Shown here piece by piece: positions 25,295 through 35,506 of a DNA stretch of 64,000 bases (its first letter is position 1; each line of letters begins with the position of its first letter). Below the pieces are notes generated by a model. The model was not told where the DNA came from, ran no database searches, and saw nothing but the letters and a program-made list of their open reading frames with translations. Made by a program: the position numbers and the translations under genes. The stretch comes from Dyadobacter sp. CY323 (lineage in GTDB: Bacteria; Bacteroidota; Bacteroidia; Cytophagales; Spirosomataceae), in contig NZ_JAJUXH010000022.1 of the NCBI RefSeq assembly GCF_021390245.1, positions 1 to 64,000 on the forward strand. Reading direction: 5' to 3'.

Positions 25295-26008
25295 ATGAAA
25301 AAATCATTGAATTTATGGGCATTACTGCTGCTCATTTCCAGTTCATCATTCGGTCAGAAATTATCTCCGGATTCGATTTTCGCCAACTACTACAATGCTA
25401 CCGGAGGAAAAACCCTGTGGAGCGGCGTCAAAACTTATAATGTAAAAAGAAGCTACACCGCGGCTGCGGCGACGCCATACGATGCCGTTATCACTGCGTC
25501 GCTTCCGGACCAGTCCATTTACAAATCCAAAACCATCATGAAACGTAGTTTTGTGTATACCGTAAAAGGAAATCAGGGATGGATTAAGGTGCTTATCGGC
25601 CAAAAACTGGACGTGAAAGATCTGAGCCAGGCTGAACAGACAAACATGCGTTTTGAAATGTATGAAAACCTGGCGCCTTTTATCGATTACAAAACGAGGG
25701 GTTTGATAGCTACAACCGTAGGAACCGAAACGTTGAATGGCGTGCAGGTCAACAATGTGGAGCTTCAGGGAAACGGGATCCGGTATAATCTCTATTTTGA
25801 TGCAAAAACCGGATTGCTGGTCCGGCAGAAAGATACGTTGGCCGGAGTTGAAACCACGACCGATATGTCTGATTACGCCAAGTCTGCCTATGGAATTTCG
25901 TATCCGACCAAATTGGTTGAGGTGAATTCGGTAGACAAAAAGCCGGTTACGATCAAGTCTTCGGTGACGGTCAATGACCAGGTGAATGTTGAGTTGTTTA
26001 AACGATAG
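25295..26008 (+). CDS. Secreted LolA-like (outer-membrane lipoprotein-sorting fold) protein
   Basis: A 237-aa protein with a signal peptide (MKKSLNLWALLLLISSSSFG, cleaved near residue 21). The mature part, starting LSPDSIFANYYNATGGKTLW, has the beta-rich pattern of the LolA/LolB-like superfamily common in Bacteroidota: GGKTLWSGVKTY, GNQGWIKVLIGQKL, EDYKTRGL-like strand DYKTRGLIATTVGTETLNGV, and LYFDAKTGLLVRQKDTL. Such proteins are often annotated as outer-membrane lipoprotein-sorting proteins. It stands alone, between the receptor terminator and tamB. Function is not known. Confidence 0.75.
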   Translation: MKKSLNLWALLLLISSSSFGQKLSPDSIFANYYNATGGKTLWSGVKTYNVKRSYTAAAATPYDAVITASLPDQSIYKSKTIMKRSFVYTVKGNQGWIKVLIGQKLDVKDLSQAEQTNMRFEMYENLAPFIDYKTRGLIATTVGTETLNGVQVNNVELQGNGIRYNLYFDAKTGLLVRQKDTLAGVETTTDMSDYAKSAYGISYPTKLVEVNSVDKKPVTIKSSVTVNDQVNVELFKR

Positions 26009-26144
26009 GCGACTTAAAACCAAACAGATACCCAATAATCAAGAACTGGATAGTTAGTTTCAAAACTCAGCTATCCAGATTTTTTATCAGGCACACAAAT
26101 TAAAAATCACCTGTTTTCGGACGAAACGGGACTAACAGTTAGGA

Positions 26145-29100
26145 ATGAAGAAAGCACTAAAAGTATTGGCAATTGTAATACTGACCTTATTGATTTTGGT
26201 AGGCGTATTGATTTGGGGAATACAGACACCTTTCGGACAGAATTTTTTAACAACACAGGCTAATTCATTTCTACGCAAGAAACTTAAAACCAATGTAAAC
26301 ATCGAGAAGGTAAGGTTCGATATTCCGGACTGGATCCTGCTCGAAGGCGTTTATTTTGAGGATACACACGGCGACACGCTCGTTGCCGGAAAGAGATTGT
26401 ATGTTGATCTTGACATGTACAGCCTTATTAAAGGAAATATTGGCATTAACAAGATCGAGCTCGAAGGGATTAATGCGAATATTAACCGCGTGCTCCCGGA
26501 CACCGTTTTCAACTTCCAGTTTATCATCGATGCATTTGCTGGTTCGGACACCGCAGCTGTTGAAACCGATACAAGTTCAGCGCCGATGGAAATGCGCCTG
26601 GATCAGATCGCATTGAAAAATGTCCGGCTTTCTTACCGCGACGCCGTAACCGGGATGGACGCACTTGCGAATATTGATTCGGCAACGGTGAAGTTCGATA
26701 AGTTCAATCCATCCTTATCCCAATATCACCCGACAGCCGTAGCGCTGATGAACAGCCAGGCAAAGTTGCGGATGTATCCTGCATTAAAAACAGCTTCTGC
26801 CAGTCCCCCGCCCGACCCGGCCGATTCGCTGGATCTGAAACTCGGGGATATTGATATTACCCAATTTAAATGGCAGTTTGACGACGAGGTTTCCGGTTTG
26901 AAAAACGGTGTGACGGTTGGAAAATTCTCGGGTCATGTGAACAAGATCTTCATGGGAAGCCAGCAGGTAGATGTGAGGAATGTCTCACTGGAAAACATGT
27001 CAGTATTTGCTGAATTCGCGAAAAAAGCAAAAGCAGAAGCCATAAAAGATACGATTGCCACCGCAGCCAATGCTCCCGCCGCCGAATCGCCAGGCTGGAA
27101 TGTTAAAGTGGGTGACATTAAGCTGGTTAATAACGACATCCGTTACGACGACAACAATACTCCTGCCCAGCCGAAAGGTTTGGATTTCGCGCATTTAAAC
27201 ATCAAAGATCTGAATATCGATCTGCAGAACTTTATTTTCTCCCCCGAAGTCATTTCCGGCGCATTGAAATCAGGTTCTTTTAATGAGAAAAGCGGATTTA
27301 AATTACAGGAATTCCATACCGATTTTGCTTACGGAGCGCAGGAAACCTATTTAAGAAACATGCTCGTTCGAACACCGAACACCACATTGCGGGACGAACT
27401 TACGCTTCGCTACCAAAACCTGGATCAGCTGACAAAAGACATTGCCAAAGTAAAGTTGAAGCTAAGCCTAAAAGACAGCCGTATTGCATTCGCTGACATT
27501 CTGTTACTGGTTCCTGATTTGGCAAAAACACCTCCATTCGACTCAGAACCAAATGGCGTGGTAAAAGGCTCCGGCCAAATCACAGGTTCTGTGGACGATA
27601 TGCTGATTTCGGAAGCAAAATTCAGCATGTTAAATGGAACAGTTTTGAATGCGACGGGACGTATCCAAGGTTTGCCAAATGCAGATAAGCTGGCGATGGA
27701 TTTGAATATCAATGAGATTTCTTCTACAAAACAGGATCTGCTCAAAATGCTGCCGGATAGCGCAGTTCCAGCTTCGATCGAACTTCCTGAGAATATCAAA
27801 ATCTCCGGAAAAGTAAAAGGATCAATGGAAAACCTCACATTGACCACTACCATTAATACTTCATTTGGTACCGGTACATTTTCGGGAACACTGGTAAACA
27901 TTACGGACAGCATTCGCGCCCGGTATAACGGTACGCTTGCATTTAATGAATTTGACCTGGGCAAGCTCATGAAACAGCCGCCGCAGGAAATGGGCAAACT
28001 TACATTGCGCACCGATCTGGAAGGTGTGGGTTACGCTCCGAAAACGATGGTTGCACGGTTGGATGGTAACATTCAGAGTGCGGACATTAAAGGATATGTG
28101 TATACCAATCTGAGTTTGCGTGGCGATGTCGATCACGGTATGGCGAATATTTCAGCCGATATGGAAGACCGCAACATTGATGTAAACCTCACTGCCCAGG
28201 CCGATTTGTCGAAAGAATTTCCTTCTGTCAAAGCCGATGTTCATATAGATCACGTGGATCTGACTGCGTTAAACCTATATGCCGATTCGATGCAGGTAAA
28301 AGGCAATATCAAAGTGGATATGCCTTCGACAAACCCTGAAAATCCACTCGGAACGGTCAATATCGATGACCTTGTGCTGACGCATCACCGCCGGCCCATC
28401 GCCATGGACAGTATCAGCTTGGCACTGACTGATTCGAGCGGTGAAAGGCAGGCTACTGTGGATTCGCCTTTCCTAAAAGTGAAAATGGCGGGCAATTATG
28501 TTTATACCGAGTTGGCCGATGTGCTTTTGACCGAAGTAGGTAAGCATTTCAAAGCTCCGAGCATTACCTATAAAGAAGTTACCAGGCCGGTCAATTTTAC
28601 AGTGGATGCGACTGTCATTAACCACCCGGTTATCAAAACATTTGTCCCGCAATTGAGGGAAATGAACCCGGTTCAGTTTCACGCGCAGGTGGACAATCAG
28701 AAAGACTCTTCTATTGTCGCCAGGCTAAGCATTCCAATGGTGGATTACGACAGCATCCGGACGGAACGCGTTACAGTTGACGTGATAGCCCTGGAACAAA
28801 ATGCGGCTTTGAATGCGGATGTCGGCATTGTGAATGCAGGTAGTTTCAGAATCCAGAATGCATCGCTACGCAGCGACATTGAGGATAACGATGTGAAATT
28901 TGACTTTGTCGTTAAAGATTCCCTGGCAGCCGAAAGGCATATTGTGAAAGGTAATCTGGCAATTGCGAACAACCAGTACCGGTTGAATCTTCGAGATAAT
29001 TTGATGCTGAATTACGCTAACTGGGCGACAGACACATCCGGTTACATCCAGTATGCGACAGATAGTTTGTATGTTAAAGACTTCGTGATCAGCAATCAGG

Positions 29101-31088
29101 GTCAGTCTTTAAAAATCAACAGTACGTCGGCGGAGCCAAATAGTCCGCTGGACATTGCGATGACCAACATTTCAATCGGCCCGCTCATTGAAATCGCGAC
29201 CCGCGATTCGACCATGGCAAGTGGGATTTTGAATGGACAGATTTTGCTGCGTGATTATATGAAAGCCCCGGTTTATACCGGAAAGCTAACGATTGACAGT
29301 CTTGCAGTAACAAAAATTCCCGTAGGAAATCTTTCCATTGAATCAACCAACGAAACGGAGAACCTGATCAGAGTGGCGATGACTTTGATTAATGGGGAAA
29401 ATGATCTGGGATTGACTGGCAGCTATAATCTGAAGTCCGACAGTCCGATGGATTTCAACCTCAACCTTAAAAAACTGACCGCAAAAACCATCGAGGCATT
29501 CAGCTTTGGTCAACTGAAACGGGCCGAGGGTAATATGACCGGCGACATTAAGATCACCGGATCTACGGATAGCCCGAAATTAAATGGTGCAGTAAATTTC
29601 AATGAGTTTGCATTTACACCTACCCAACTAGGTTCACGGTATTCACTGGCAAACCAAAAAATCTCATTCAACAACCAGAACGTCAATTTCAACAATTTCA
29701 TCATTGCCGATTCCTTGAACCAGCAAATGAAGATCGATGGAAATGTGAGTCTGGCGAATATTCCGGATGTAGGGTACAATCTGACCATTTCAGGCAAGAA
29801 CTTCAATGTTCTTAATTCAACCCAAAAGGAAAACGAGCTGTTTTTTGGGAAAGCGAATATTGACGCGAACCTGAGTGTGAAAGGTCAGGGTTCAAAATCG
29901 GTTATCGACGGTAGTATTAAGGTTGATCCTGGAAGCAATGTGACCTTCGTCATGCCAAATGACGCGACTGAGGCCGGCGACGCTTCAAAAGGAATTATTG
30001 AATTCGTAGATATGAGCGATTCTACGCAAGTCGCTAAACTTGATTCGGTACCAACGAATATAATGGTTGATTTTGCTTCCCAGATCGACTTGGAAATCTC
30101 GGTAGATGACAAGTCCGAATTTAAGGTAGTGATCGACGAGCTGAATGGAGATAATATCCGCCTGAAAGGAAATGCCCAGCTGAATACGGGAATCGCCCCG
30201 AATGGTCAGCTGTTTCTTCTGGGATCCTATGACGTAACCGAGGGTTCATACGATTTGACATTGCAAATCCTGAAAAGGCAATTTGAAATACAAAAAGGCA
30301 GTACGTTGCTCTGGACAGGTGATGTAATGAAAGCGGACCTGAACATTACCGCTTCATATCCGGTCATGGTCGATCCAGGTTCCATTGCGGAGAAATTTCA
30401 GGGTGCCAGCAAAATACCGGTGGAAGTGCAGATCGTGATCACGGGTAACCTTACTACACCTAACATTACTTTCAACGTTGTATTGCCTGAAACCCAGATC
30501 GACGAACAGGTGCGCAGTGACATTTCTAACCAGACTTTCTGGAGCGATATGCAGAACAATCCGTCGGAAATGAACAAACAGGCGTTTGCGCTGTTGATCA
30601 CCAATAAATTTATCACTGATCAATCCTCACCTGGTTTCAATCTTGGTTCAAGCGCGGAAGCTGTCGCCCGCCAGAGTGTGAGCCAGTTGCTCAGCGATCA
30701 ATTGAACAACCTTGCCTCCGACCTGATCAAAGGCGTAGACCTGGACATTGGCCTCAATTCAACCGCTGATCAAACAACCGGTGCAAGAACGGACTTGAAT
30801 CTTGGTTTGAGTAAAGCATTCTTAAACAACCGATTGAAAGTTTCGGTGGGTAAGAACTTTGAACTGGAAAGTCAAAGCAACTCGGCCAGTTCAACGGAAG
30901 TGTTTGACAACATCGCGCTCGATTACTCCATTACCAAAGACGGCCGGTATCTTTTCCGGGGTTATCGTAAAAATCAATATCAATCCATTTTGGAAGGTTT
31001 CATCATTGAAACCGGGGTAAGTTTTATTATAACGGCAGACTACGATCTGTTCCGTGAAATCTTTCAAAAGCAGAGAAATGAAGAATAG
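26145..31088 (+). CDS. tamB: TamB: inner-membrane AsmA-like translocation/assembly protein
   Basis: A 1647-aa protein with one N-terminal transmembrane segment (residues 5-27, VLAIVILTLLILVGVLIWG), a long repetitive beta-rich AsmA-like periplasmic body and a C-terminal TamB (DUF490, PF04357) domain from about 1200, including ITGNLTTPNITFNVVLPE and the C-terminal DYSITKDGRYLFRGYRKNQY. TamB-type proteins span the periplasm as a hydrophobic groove that moves lipids or assists outer-membrane protein assembly. Its last codons overlap the start of the TamL gene by 11 nt, so translation is probably coupled. Confidence 0.93.
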   Translation: MKKALKVLAIVILTLLILVGVLIWGIQTPFGQNFLTTQANSFLRKKLKTNVNIEKVRFDIPDWILLEGVYFEDTHGDTLVAGKRLYVDLDMYSLIKGNIGINKIELEGINANINRVLPDTVFNFQFIIDAFAGSDTAAVETDTSSAPMEMRLDQIALKNVRLSYRDAVTGMDALANIDSATVKFDKFNPSLSQYHPTAVALMNSQAKLRMYPALKTASASPPPDPADSLDLKLGDIDITQFKWQFDDEVSGLKNGVTVGKFSGHVNKIFMGSQQVDVRNVSLENMSVFAEFAKKAKAEAIKDTIATAANAPAAESPGWNVKVGDIKLVNNDIRYDDNNTPAQPKGLDFAHLNIKDLNIDLQNFIFSPEVISGALKSGSFNEKSGFKLQEFHTDFAYGAQETYLRNMLVRTPNTTLRDELTLRYQNLDQLTKDIAKVKLKLSLKDSRIAFADILLLVPDLAKTPPFDSEPNGVVKGSGQITGSVDDMLISEAKFSMLNGTVLNATGRIQGLPNADKLAMDLNINEISSTKQDLLKMLPDSAVPASIELPENIKISGKVKGSMENLTLTTTINTSFGTGTFSGTLVNITDSIRARYNGTLAFNEFDLGKLMKQPPQEMGKLTLRTDLEGVGYAPKTMVARLDGNIQSADIKGYVYTNLSLRGDVDHGMANISADMEDRNIDVNLTAQADLSKEFPSVKADVHIDHVDLTALNLYADSMQVKGNIKVDMPSTNPENPLGTVNIDDLVLTHHRRPIAMDSISLALTDSSGERQATVDSPFLKVKMAGNYVYTELADVLLTEVGKHFKAPSITYKEVTRPVNFTVDATVINHPVIKTFVPQLREMNPVQFHAQVDNQKDSSIVARLSIPMVDYDSIRTERVTVDVIALEQNAALNADVGIVNAGSFRIQNASLRSDIEDNDVKFDFVVKDSLAAERHIVKGNLAIANNQYRLNLRDNLMLNYANWATDTSGYIQYATDSLYVKDFVISNQGQSLKINSTSAEPNSPLDIAMTNISIGPLIEIATRDSTMASGILNGQILLRDYMKAPVYTGKLTIDSLAVTKIPVGNLSIESTNETENLIRVAMTLINGENDLGLTGSYNLKSDSPMDFNLNLKKLTAKTIEAFSFGQLKRAEGNMTGDIKITGSTDSPKLNGAVNFNEFAFTPTQLGSRYSLANQKISFNNQNVNFNNFIIADSLNQQMKIDGNVSLANIPDVGYNLTISGKNFNVLNSTQKENELFFGKANIDANLSVKGQGSKSVIDGSIKVDPGSNVTFVMPNDATEAGDASKGIIEFVDMSDSTQVAKLDSVPTNIMVDFASQIDLEISVDDKSEFKVVIDELNGDNIRLKGNAQLNTGIAPNGQLFLLGSYDVTEGSYDLTLQILKRQFEIQKGSTLLWTGDVMKADLNITASYPVMVDPGSIAEKFQGASKIPVEVQIVITGNLTTPNITFNVVLPETQIDEQVRSDISNQTFWSDMQNNPSEMNKQAFALLITNKFITDQSSPGFNLGSSAEAVARQSVSQLLSDQLNNLASDLIKGVDLDIGLNSTADQTTGARTDLNLGLSKAFLNNRLKVSVGKNFELESQSNSASSTEVFDNIALDYSITKDGRYLFRGYRKNQYQSILEGFIIETGVSFIITADYDLFREIFQKQRNEE

Positions 31089-33522
31089 TTTATTAGTAAT
31101 ACTGATTTCATGCATTGTATTGTCGGGCTGCTCCGTCAATAAATATATCCCCGCCGGGCAAAGTCTCTATGTAGGCAGCTCAGTGAAAGCTACCGCCGAC
31201 ACGATCACAAAACCGAATATTTCGGGTCTGGAAAGTCAGCTGGAAAGCATTATCAAGCCACCGCCGAATAAGACACTTTTCGGCTTTCCATACAAAGTGT
31301 GGTTTTACTATTGGATTGGAGAACCTAAAAACGAAGGTGGCTTAAAAAGCTGGTTTCGCAATAAATTGGGTGAAGCCCCACGCTTTGCTACGCAGCGCAT
31401 TGTGGATATTAATGCAAAGAATATGGTTTCCTTTCTGGACAATGAAGGGTACTACCGTTCTTCGGCATCTGGCAAACTTGTACCGAGCAAAAAAGAAAAG
31501 CGAAGGACCGCTACCGCTGAGTATGAGGCTTACATAATGCCGAGATATGTGATCAATGAAATCAGCTACGTGGTACCCGACAGCTCATTGTTCAACCGAG
31601 ACCTCGTTTTATCCAAAAAGGACACGTATCTGAAAAAAGGGGACCCTGTGAGACTAGACGTGATTTCGTCCGAGCGTAATCGCATTGATCTTGAATTAAA
31701 GGGAAAAGGATATTACTATTTCAACCCCGACTATCTGATCATTAAAGTTGATTCCACCATTGGAAGGGCCGATTCTACGCTGGCCCCTCAGCAGGTCAAC
31801 CTCTTTCTGGAAGTCAAAAAAGAGACAGCGCAAAATTATCTGAAACAGTATTTCATCAACCGGATCTTTGTAAATACCGGCACGGACGCAAATAAGGCAA
31901 CGGCGGATTCGGTTGTAAACCAGGGACCTGTACGTCGGGGGCTTACGATCAATGACCCGGGCAAACTCTACAAAAGGCGGATCTTCTATGATGCCATCGG
32001 TTTCAGAAGGGGAAATATGTACACCAATACCATGCACGACGTATCGCTGCAACGACTGGTTAACCTTCAAAATTTTAAGTTTGTAAGAAACCGTTTTGAT
32101 CTGGTACCGAGATCTGACTCAGCTTTACTGGACGTACATTATGATCTCTCGCCTTTAAAGAAAAAGTCCATTCAGACTACGATTGCTGCCAGTACCAAGT
32201 CCAATAACCTGGGTGGTTCGCAGCTCAATCTGACGTGGCGCAACAAGAATACATTTAAAGGCGCCGAAATGCTTTCAATAAGTCCCTATTTTGGATTTGA
32301 TGTGCAGTTGGGAGGTAACCGGGCGCAATCCACCACGAATCGTGCAGGAAATGAATATATCCGTTATGGAGTTACCGCAGATCTTTCATTTCCAAGGTTT
32401 GTGATTCCCTTTGCACGGATCCGTCCTGAGAAGAGTCAGGTATTGCCTAAAACGATTCTTTCTTTGGCTTTCGAAAACAGAATTCAACGTAATTTCTACA
32501 CCACGAGATCGATCCGCGGGGATTGGTCATACGTATGGAGGAGAAACAAAGAAGTTGAGCACACTTTGACACCTATTTCAATCAACTATGTTGAACCCAG
32601 GAAGGTTAATACCGAACTTTTAGGAGACATCGGTGATGATCCAAACGTGAATCCATTAGATATTTTAAGACTTTTCCGATTAGTTGACCAGAAGTACTTT
32701 ATCGCTGGATCAAACTATTCTGTTTCATACCGCCCGACACCGAAACCATTCAGCAGAAACCAGTTCGCATTGTCAGGCGGAATTGATTATGGCGGAAATC
32801 TTCTGAGTCTGTTTGCAAAACGGCCACCGGCCCCGAACGATACTTTACCAAAAGAGTTTTTGCGCGTTCCGGTATTTCAATACATTAAACTGGACGGGGA
32901 TGTAAGGTATTACAGAACCATTACCCCGTCGATCAAATGGGCAAACCGTCTTATTTTGGGAGCGATTCGGCCGTACGGGAACTCCAAAACCATGCAGACT
33001 CCGCTATTCAAGCAGTACTTTGGCGGTGGCAGTACCGGAATTCGGGCCTTTAGAGCCAGATCGCTCGGCCCGGGATCTTACCCCCCTGATACGCAACAGA
33101 TTAACTTGTTTGGTTATCAGTCGTTTGCGGATATCCGAATGGAATTCAATAGCGAGGTCCGGATGGCATTTACAAAAATTATAAATGGTGCAGTCTTTGT
33201 TGACACCGGAAACATCTGGGCATTCGGGGACAGTCTGCGGGCAAACTACGATTCGCGGGGGCTAATCAGCAAAGGATTTCTTCGACAGTTGGCAGTCGGC
33301 GGCGGTATAGGTCTGCGACTCGACTTCTCATTCCTGATTTTCCGGCTCGATCTTGCAACTCCATTCCGCAAGCCGTGGTACAAAGGACTGGCTGACCCTG
33401 ACAACCCCGACGATCCGACCAAAAACAAAAATCCCTGGGTGTTCAACGAAGTCAATTTTGGAAGCAAGGCTTGGCGGAAGGAGAATCTGATCTTAAATAT
33501 TGCTGTTGGGCTGCCGTTCTAA
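31078..33522 (+). CDS. tamL: TamL: lipoprotein BamA/TamA-family outer-membrane protein
   Basis: An 814-aa protein. The start at 31078 opens the lipoprotein signal MKNSLLVILISCIVLSGC (Cys18); a GTG start at 31054 would bury it. POTRA-like repeats occupy about 30-400, followed by a BamA-type barrel with the FGGGSTGIRAFRARSLGPGSY loop and the end LILNIAVGLPF, which gives an aromatic C-terminal residue. In Bacteroidota, TamA carries a lipid anchor and is called TamL; the N-terminal lipobox matches this. It should work with TamB, encoded directly upstream with an overlap. Confidence 0.93.
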   Translation: MKNSLLVILISCIVLSGCSVNKYIPAGQSLYVGSSVKATADTITKPNISGLESQLESIIKPPPNKTLFGFPYKVWFYYWIGEPKNEGGLKSWFRNKLGEAPRFATQRIVDINAKNMVSFLDNEGYYRSSASGKLVPSKKEKRRTATAEYEAYIMPRYVINEISYVVPDSSLFNRDLVLSKKDTYLKKGDPVRLDVISSERNRIDLELKGKGYYYFNPDYLIIKVDSTIGRADSTLAPQQVNLFLEVKKETAQNYLKQYFINRIFVNTGTDANKATADSVVNQGPVRRGLTINDPGKLYKRRIFYDAIGFRRGNMYTNTMHDVSLQRLVNLQNFKFVRNRFDLVPRSDSALLDVHYDLSPLKKKSIQTTIAASTKSNNLGGSQLNLTWRNKNTFKGAEMLSISPYFGFDVQLGGNRAQSTTNRAGNEYIRYGVTADLSFPRFVIPFARIRPEKSQVLPKTILSLAFENRIQRNFYTTRSIRGDWSYVWRRNKEVEHTLTPISINYVEPRKVNTELLGDIGDDPNVNPLDILRLFRLVDQKYFIAGSNYSVSYRPTPKPFSRNQFALSGGIDYGGNLLSLFAKRPPAPNDTLPKEFLRVPVFQYIKLDGDVRYYRTITPSIKWANRLILGAIRPYGNSKTMQTPLFKQYFGGGSTGIRAFRARSLGPGSYPPDTQQINLFGYQSFADIRMEFNSEVRMAFTKIINGAVFVDTGNIWAFGDSLRANYDSRGLISKGFLRQLAVGGGIGLRLDFSFLIFRLDLATPFRKPWYKGLADPDNPDDPTKNKNPWVFNEVNFGSKAWRKENLILNIAVGLPF

Positions 33523-33526
33523 AATG

Positions 33527-33815
33527 TTAATGCACCCTGTTCCAATTATTTCTGACAACAGAGAAGGTTTTACCTATTACAGTAACCGTAGCTTTTAAGG
33601 TGATTTTTCCCTGCTCATTTACTGACAGCTGGGATCGAAAGTAAATCCCATCCAAAGCCCTCGCGCGCTTAGAGCGATGATTAACGGTCGGTCAACCCAG
33701 GCTCCGCTGTGGTAAACCCAATCAGGTCAGCATCTGAACTGTTAGATTGAGATATTGAAGTGACTTCTGCCTCGGCAACTGCTAAAAGTCCACTTATTGG
33801 AAGGCTAAAACAACC
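33527..33815 (-). pseudogene. Possible decayed gene fragment
   Basis: The 293-nt gap between tamL and the epimerase gene has no intact gene. On the minus strand it holds protein-like pieces in different frames: one ending AWVDRPLIIALSARGLWMGF and then stop, another running LDGIYFRSQLSVNEQGK, KITLKATVTVIGKTFSVV to a stop at 33527. The frames overlap near 33640, as expected of a frameshifted remnant. Codon-level evidence is weak and no family is recognised. Confidence 0.3.
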
Positions 33816-34217
33816 TTACTTAATCTCCTGGCACAACTCGATCAACATCCCATTCGTACTTTTGGGATGCAGGAAACAGACCAGTTTATTGTCGGCACCT
33901 TTCTTCGGAGCTTTATTTAGCAGTATAAAACCTTCGGATTGCAACCGTGCCATTTCGGCAACGATGTCATCCACTTCAAAGGCGATATGGTGAAAACCTT
34001 CGCCTTTTTTATCTAAAAATCCGGCGATAACACTATCGGGAGAAGTGGCTTCCAGGAGCTCGATTTTGGTTTGATTAATTTTAAAAAAGGAAGTAGCAAC
34101 CTGTTCGGAATCAACAACTTCCCGCTTATATGGCGAAACCTGAAACAGAGCGGAGAAAAGCTTCTCAGCACTTTCAAGCTGTTTGACAGCAATACCGATA
34201 TGTTCTACATTAAGCAT
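33816..34217 (-). CDS. mce: Methylmalonyl-CoA epimerase
   Basis: A 133-aa glyoxalase-fold protein. It has the start MLNVEHIGIAV with metal ligand His6, the central GFHHIAFEVDDI and the C-terminal Glu in GMLIELCQE, the layout of methylmalonyl-CoA epimerase. It interconverts (2R)- and (2S)-methylmalonyl-CoA in the propionate pathway. It starts 15 nt downstream of rsgA, probably co-transcribed. Length is standard for the family. Confidence 0.93.
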   Translation of the reverse strand: MLNVEHIGIAVKQLESAEKLFSALFQVSPYKREVVDSEQVATSFFKINQTKIELLEATSPDSVIAGFLDKKGEGFHHIAFEVDDIVAEMARLQSEGFILLNKAPKKGADNKLVCFLHPKSTNGMLIELCQEIK

Positions 34218-34232
34218 AGATCCTGATCTTTT

Positions 34233-35168
34233 TTAACGGCGATTATCCTGGTCGCCAACCATACTCAGGTAGCTTTCGTAACGACTCAATGCGATCTCTC
34301 CCTGCTCCACCCCACTTTTTACAGCACACCCGGGCTCATTGATATGCTGACAGTTATTGAAGCGGCATTGATTTAAAAGATCGCGCATTTCCGGAAAATA
34401 GTGACTGATCTCCTCCGCTTTCGTATCAGCCAGACCAAGCTCTTTTATCCCCGGCGAATCGATGATGTAAGTATCCGGTTCCAGTTCAAACATTTCCGCA
34501 AAAGTCGTTGTATGAACGCCTTTGTTGGCAAATGTGGAAACTTCCTGCGTTTTGATATCCAGGTCCGGCGCAATCGCATTGACCAATGTAGATTTACCCA
34601 CACCCGAGTGCCCGGAAAGTAAGGTTACCTTTCCTTTGAGCAAGGATGCGAATTCGCCCAGGCCATCCTCCTCCAAGGCTGTTACGGCCATGCACGTATA
34701 ACCAAGACTGGTATAAAGGTCCATCAGCTCGGACTGAAATTCCTTCATGTCGTCGTTCAGCAGATCCTGTTTGTTGAACACCAACACCCCGGGAATGCGG
34801 AAAGACTCGATCGCGACGAGAAACCGGTCGATAAAGCCAAGAGAAGTTCTTGGAAAAACAAGCGTTGCAATCAAAACCGCCTGGTCGACGTTTGCAGCGA
34901 TAAGGTGTGCGTGGGCTGTTTTGTGTACCGATTTCCGGATTACATAATTTTCACGCGGTTGTATTTCATGGATGATCCCAAAGTTCTGCACCTCGTCTTC
35001 CACCTCGAAATGGACGTAGTCACCGACCGCAATCGGGTTCGTGACTTTCAGTCCTAATGCCTTAAATTTTCCTTTCAGTCTGCATTGCCAGATGTGACCG
35101 TCGCGACTGTCCCGCACCTCATACCACGAACCGGTAGAACGAAGTACCAATCCTTTAATCAAGCTCAT
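34233..35168 (-). CDS. rsgA: Ribosome biogenesis GTPase RsgA
   Basis: A 311-aa circularly permuted GTPase (YjeQ). It has an N-terminal OB fold (about 1-70), then G4 (FNKQDLL), G1 (GHSGVGKSTLVNAI) and G3 (DSPGIKELGL) in the permuted order, and a C-terminal zinc-binding part CRFNNCQHINEPGCAVK. It acts in late 30S subunit assembly. It is divergent from the ROK regulator across a 338-nt gap. Confidence 0.96.
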   Translation of the reverse strand: MSLIKGLVLRSTGSWYEVRDSRDGHIWQCRLKGKFKALGLKVTNPIAVGDYVHFEVEDEVQNFGIIHEIQPRENYVIRKSVHKTAHAHLIAANVDQAVLIATLVFPRTSLGFIDRFLVAIESFRIPGVLVFNKQDLLNDDMKEFQSELMDLYTSLGYTCMAVTALEEDGLGEFASLLKGKVTLLSGHSGVGKSTLVNAIAPDLDIKTQEVSTFANKGVHTTTFAEMFELEPDTYIIDSPGIKELGLADTKAEEISHYFPEMRDLLNQCRFNNCQHINEPGCAVKSGVEQGEIALSRYESYLSMVGDQDNRR

Positions 35169-35506
35169 TCTTCCTATTTTTCCTGCAAGTAGCGAATTTT
35201 AAGGGAGTTTCGAAGAAACAAGCAAAATTAAACCACTAAAGGTTAAAATATGATCAATATGCTAAGTAGTTTTTTGGTCAGTTGTGTTTTTACCCCTGGC
35301 GCTTTATTCCAGAATACCTGGCCAGGCGCATCTTAATGAGGATAATTGATTTGGGGAACCACACTTTTAATCACGTTTATCAGTCAAAAATAAAATAGTA
35401 ATATTTTTTAATATAGCAAGTAAATTAAAGGCTTTATTCATACATTAGTGCGTTTAGATCATAAGGAATCTTAAAAACAAACACCACAGAATACTCACTC
35501 CCCACA
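35169..35506. other. 338-nt intergenic region between rsgA and the ROK gene
   Basis: This divergent gap is AT-rich towards the ROK gene. It contains a perfect 10-bp palindrome CCTGGCCAGG at 35317-35326, possibly an operator. No gene, RNA or clear promoter is seen. Confidence 0.5.

Noticed and set aside
25096..25335. Minus-strand open frame overlapping the 25295 gene start
   Set aside because: It overlaps the signal peptide region of the clear plus-strand gene, has no family resemblance and an unlikely composition.
31054..31077. Longer N-terminus for tamL
   Set aside because: The GTG start adds residues before the lipoprotein signal; ATG at 31078 gives a perfect lipobox protein.
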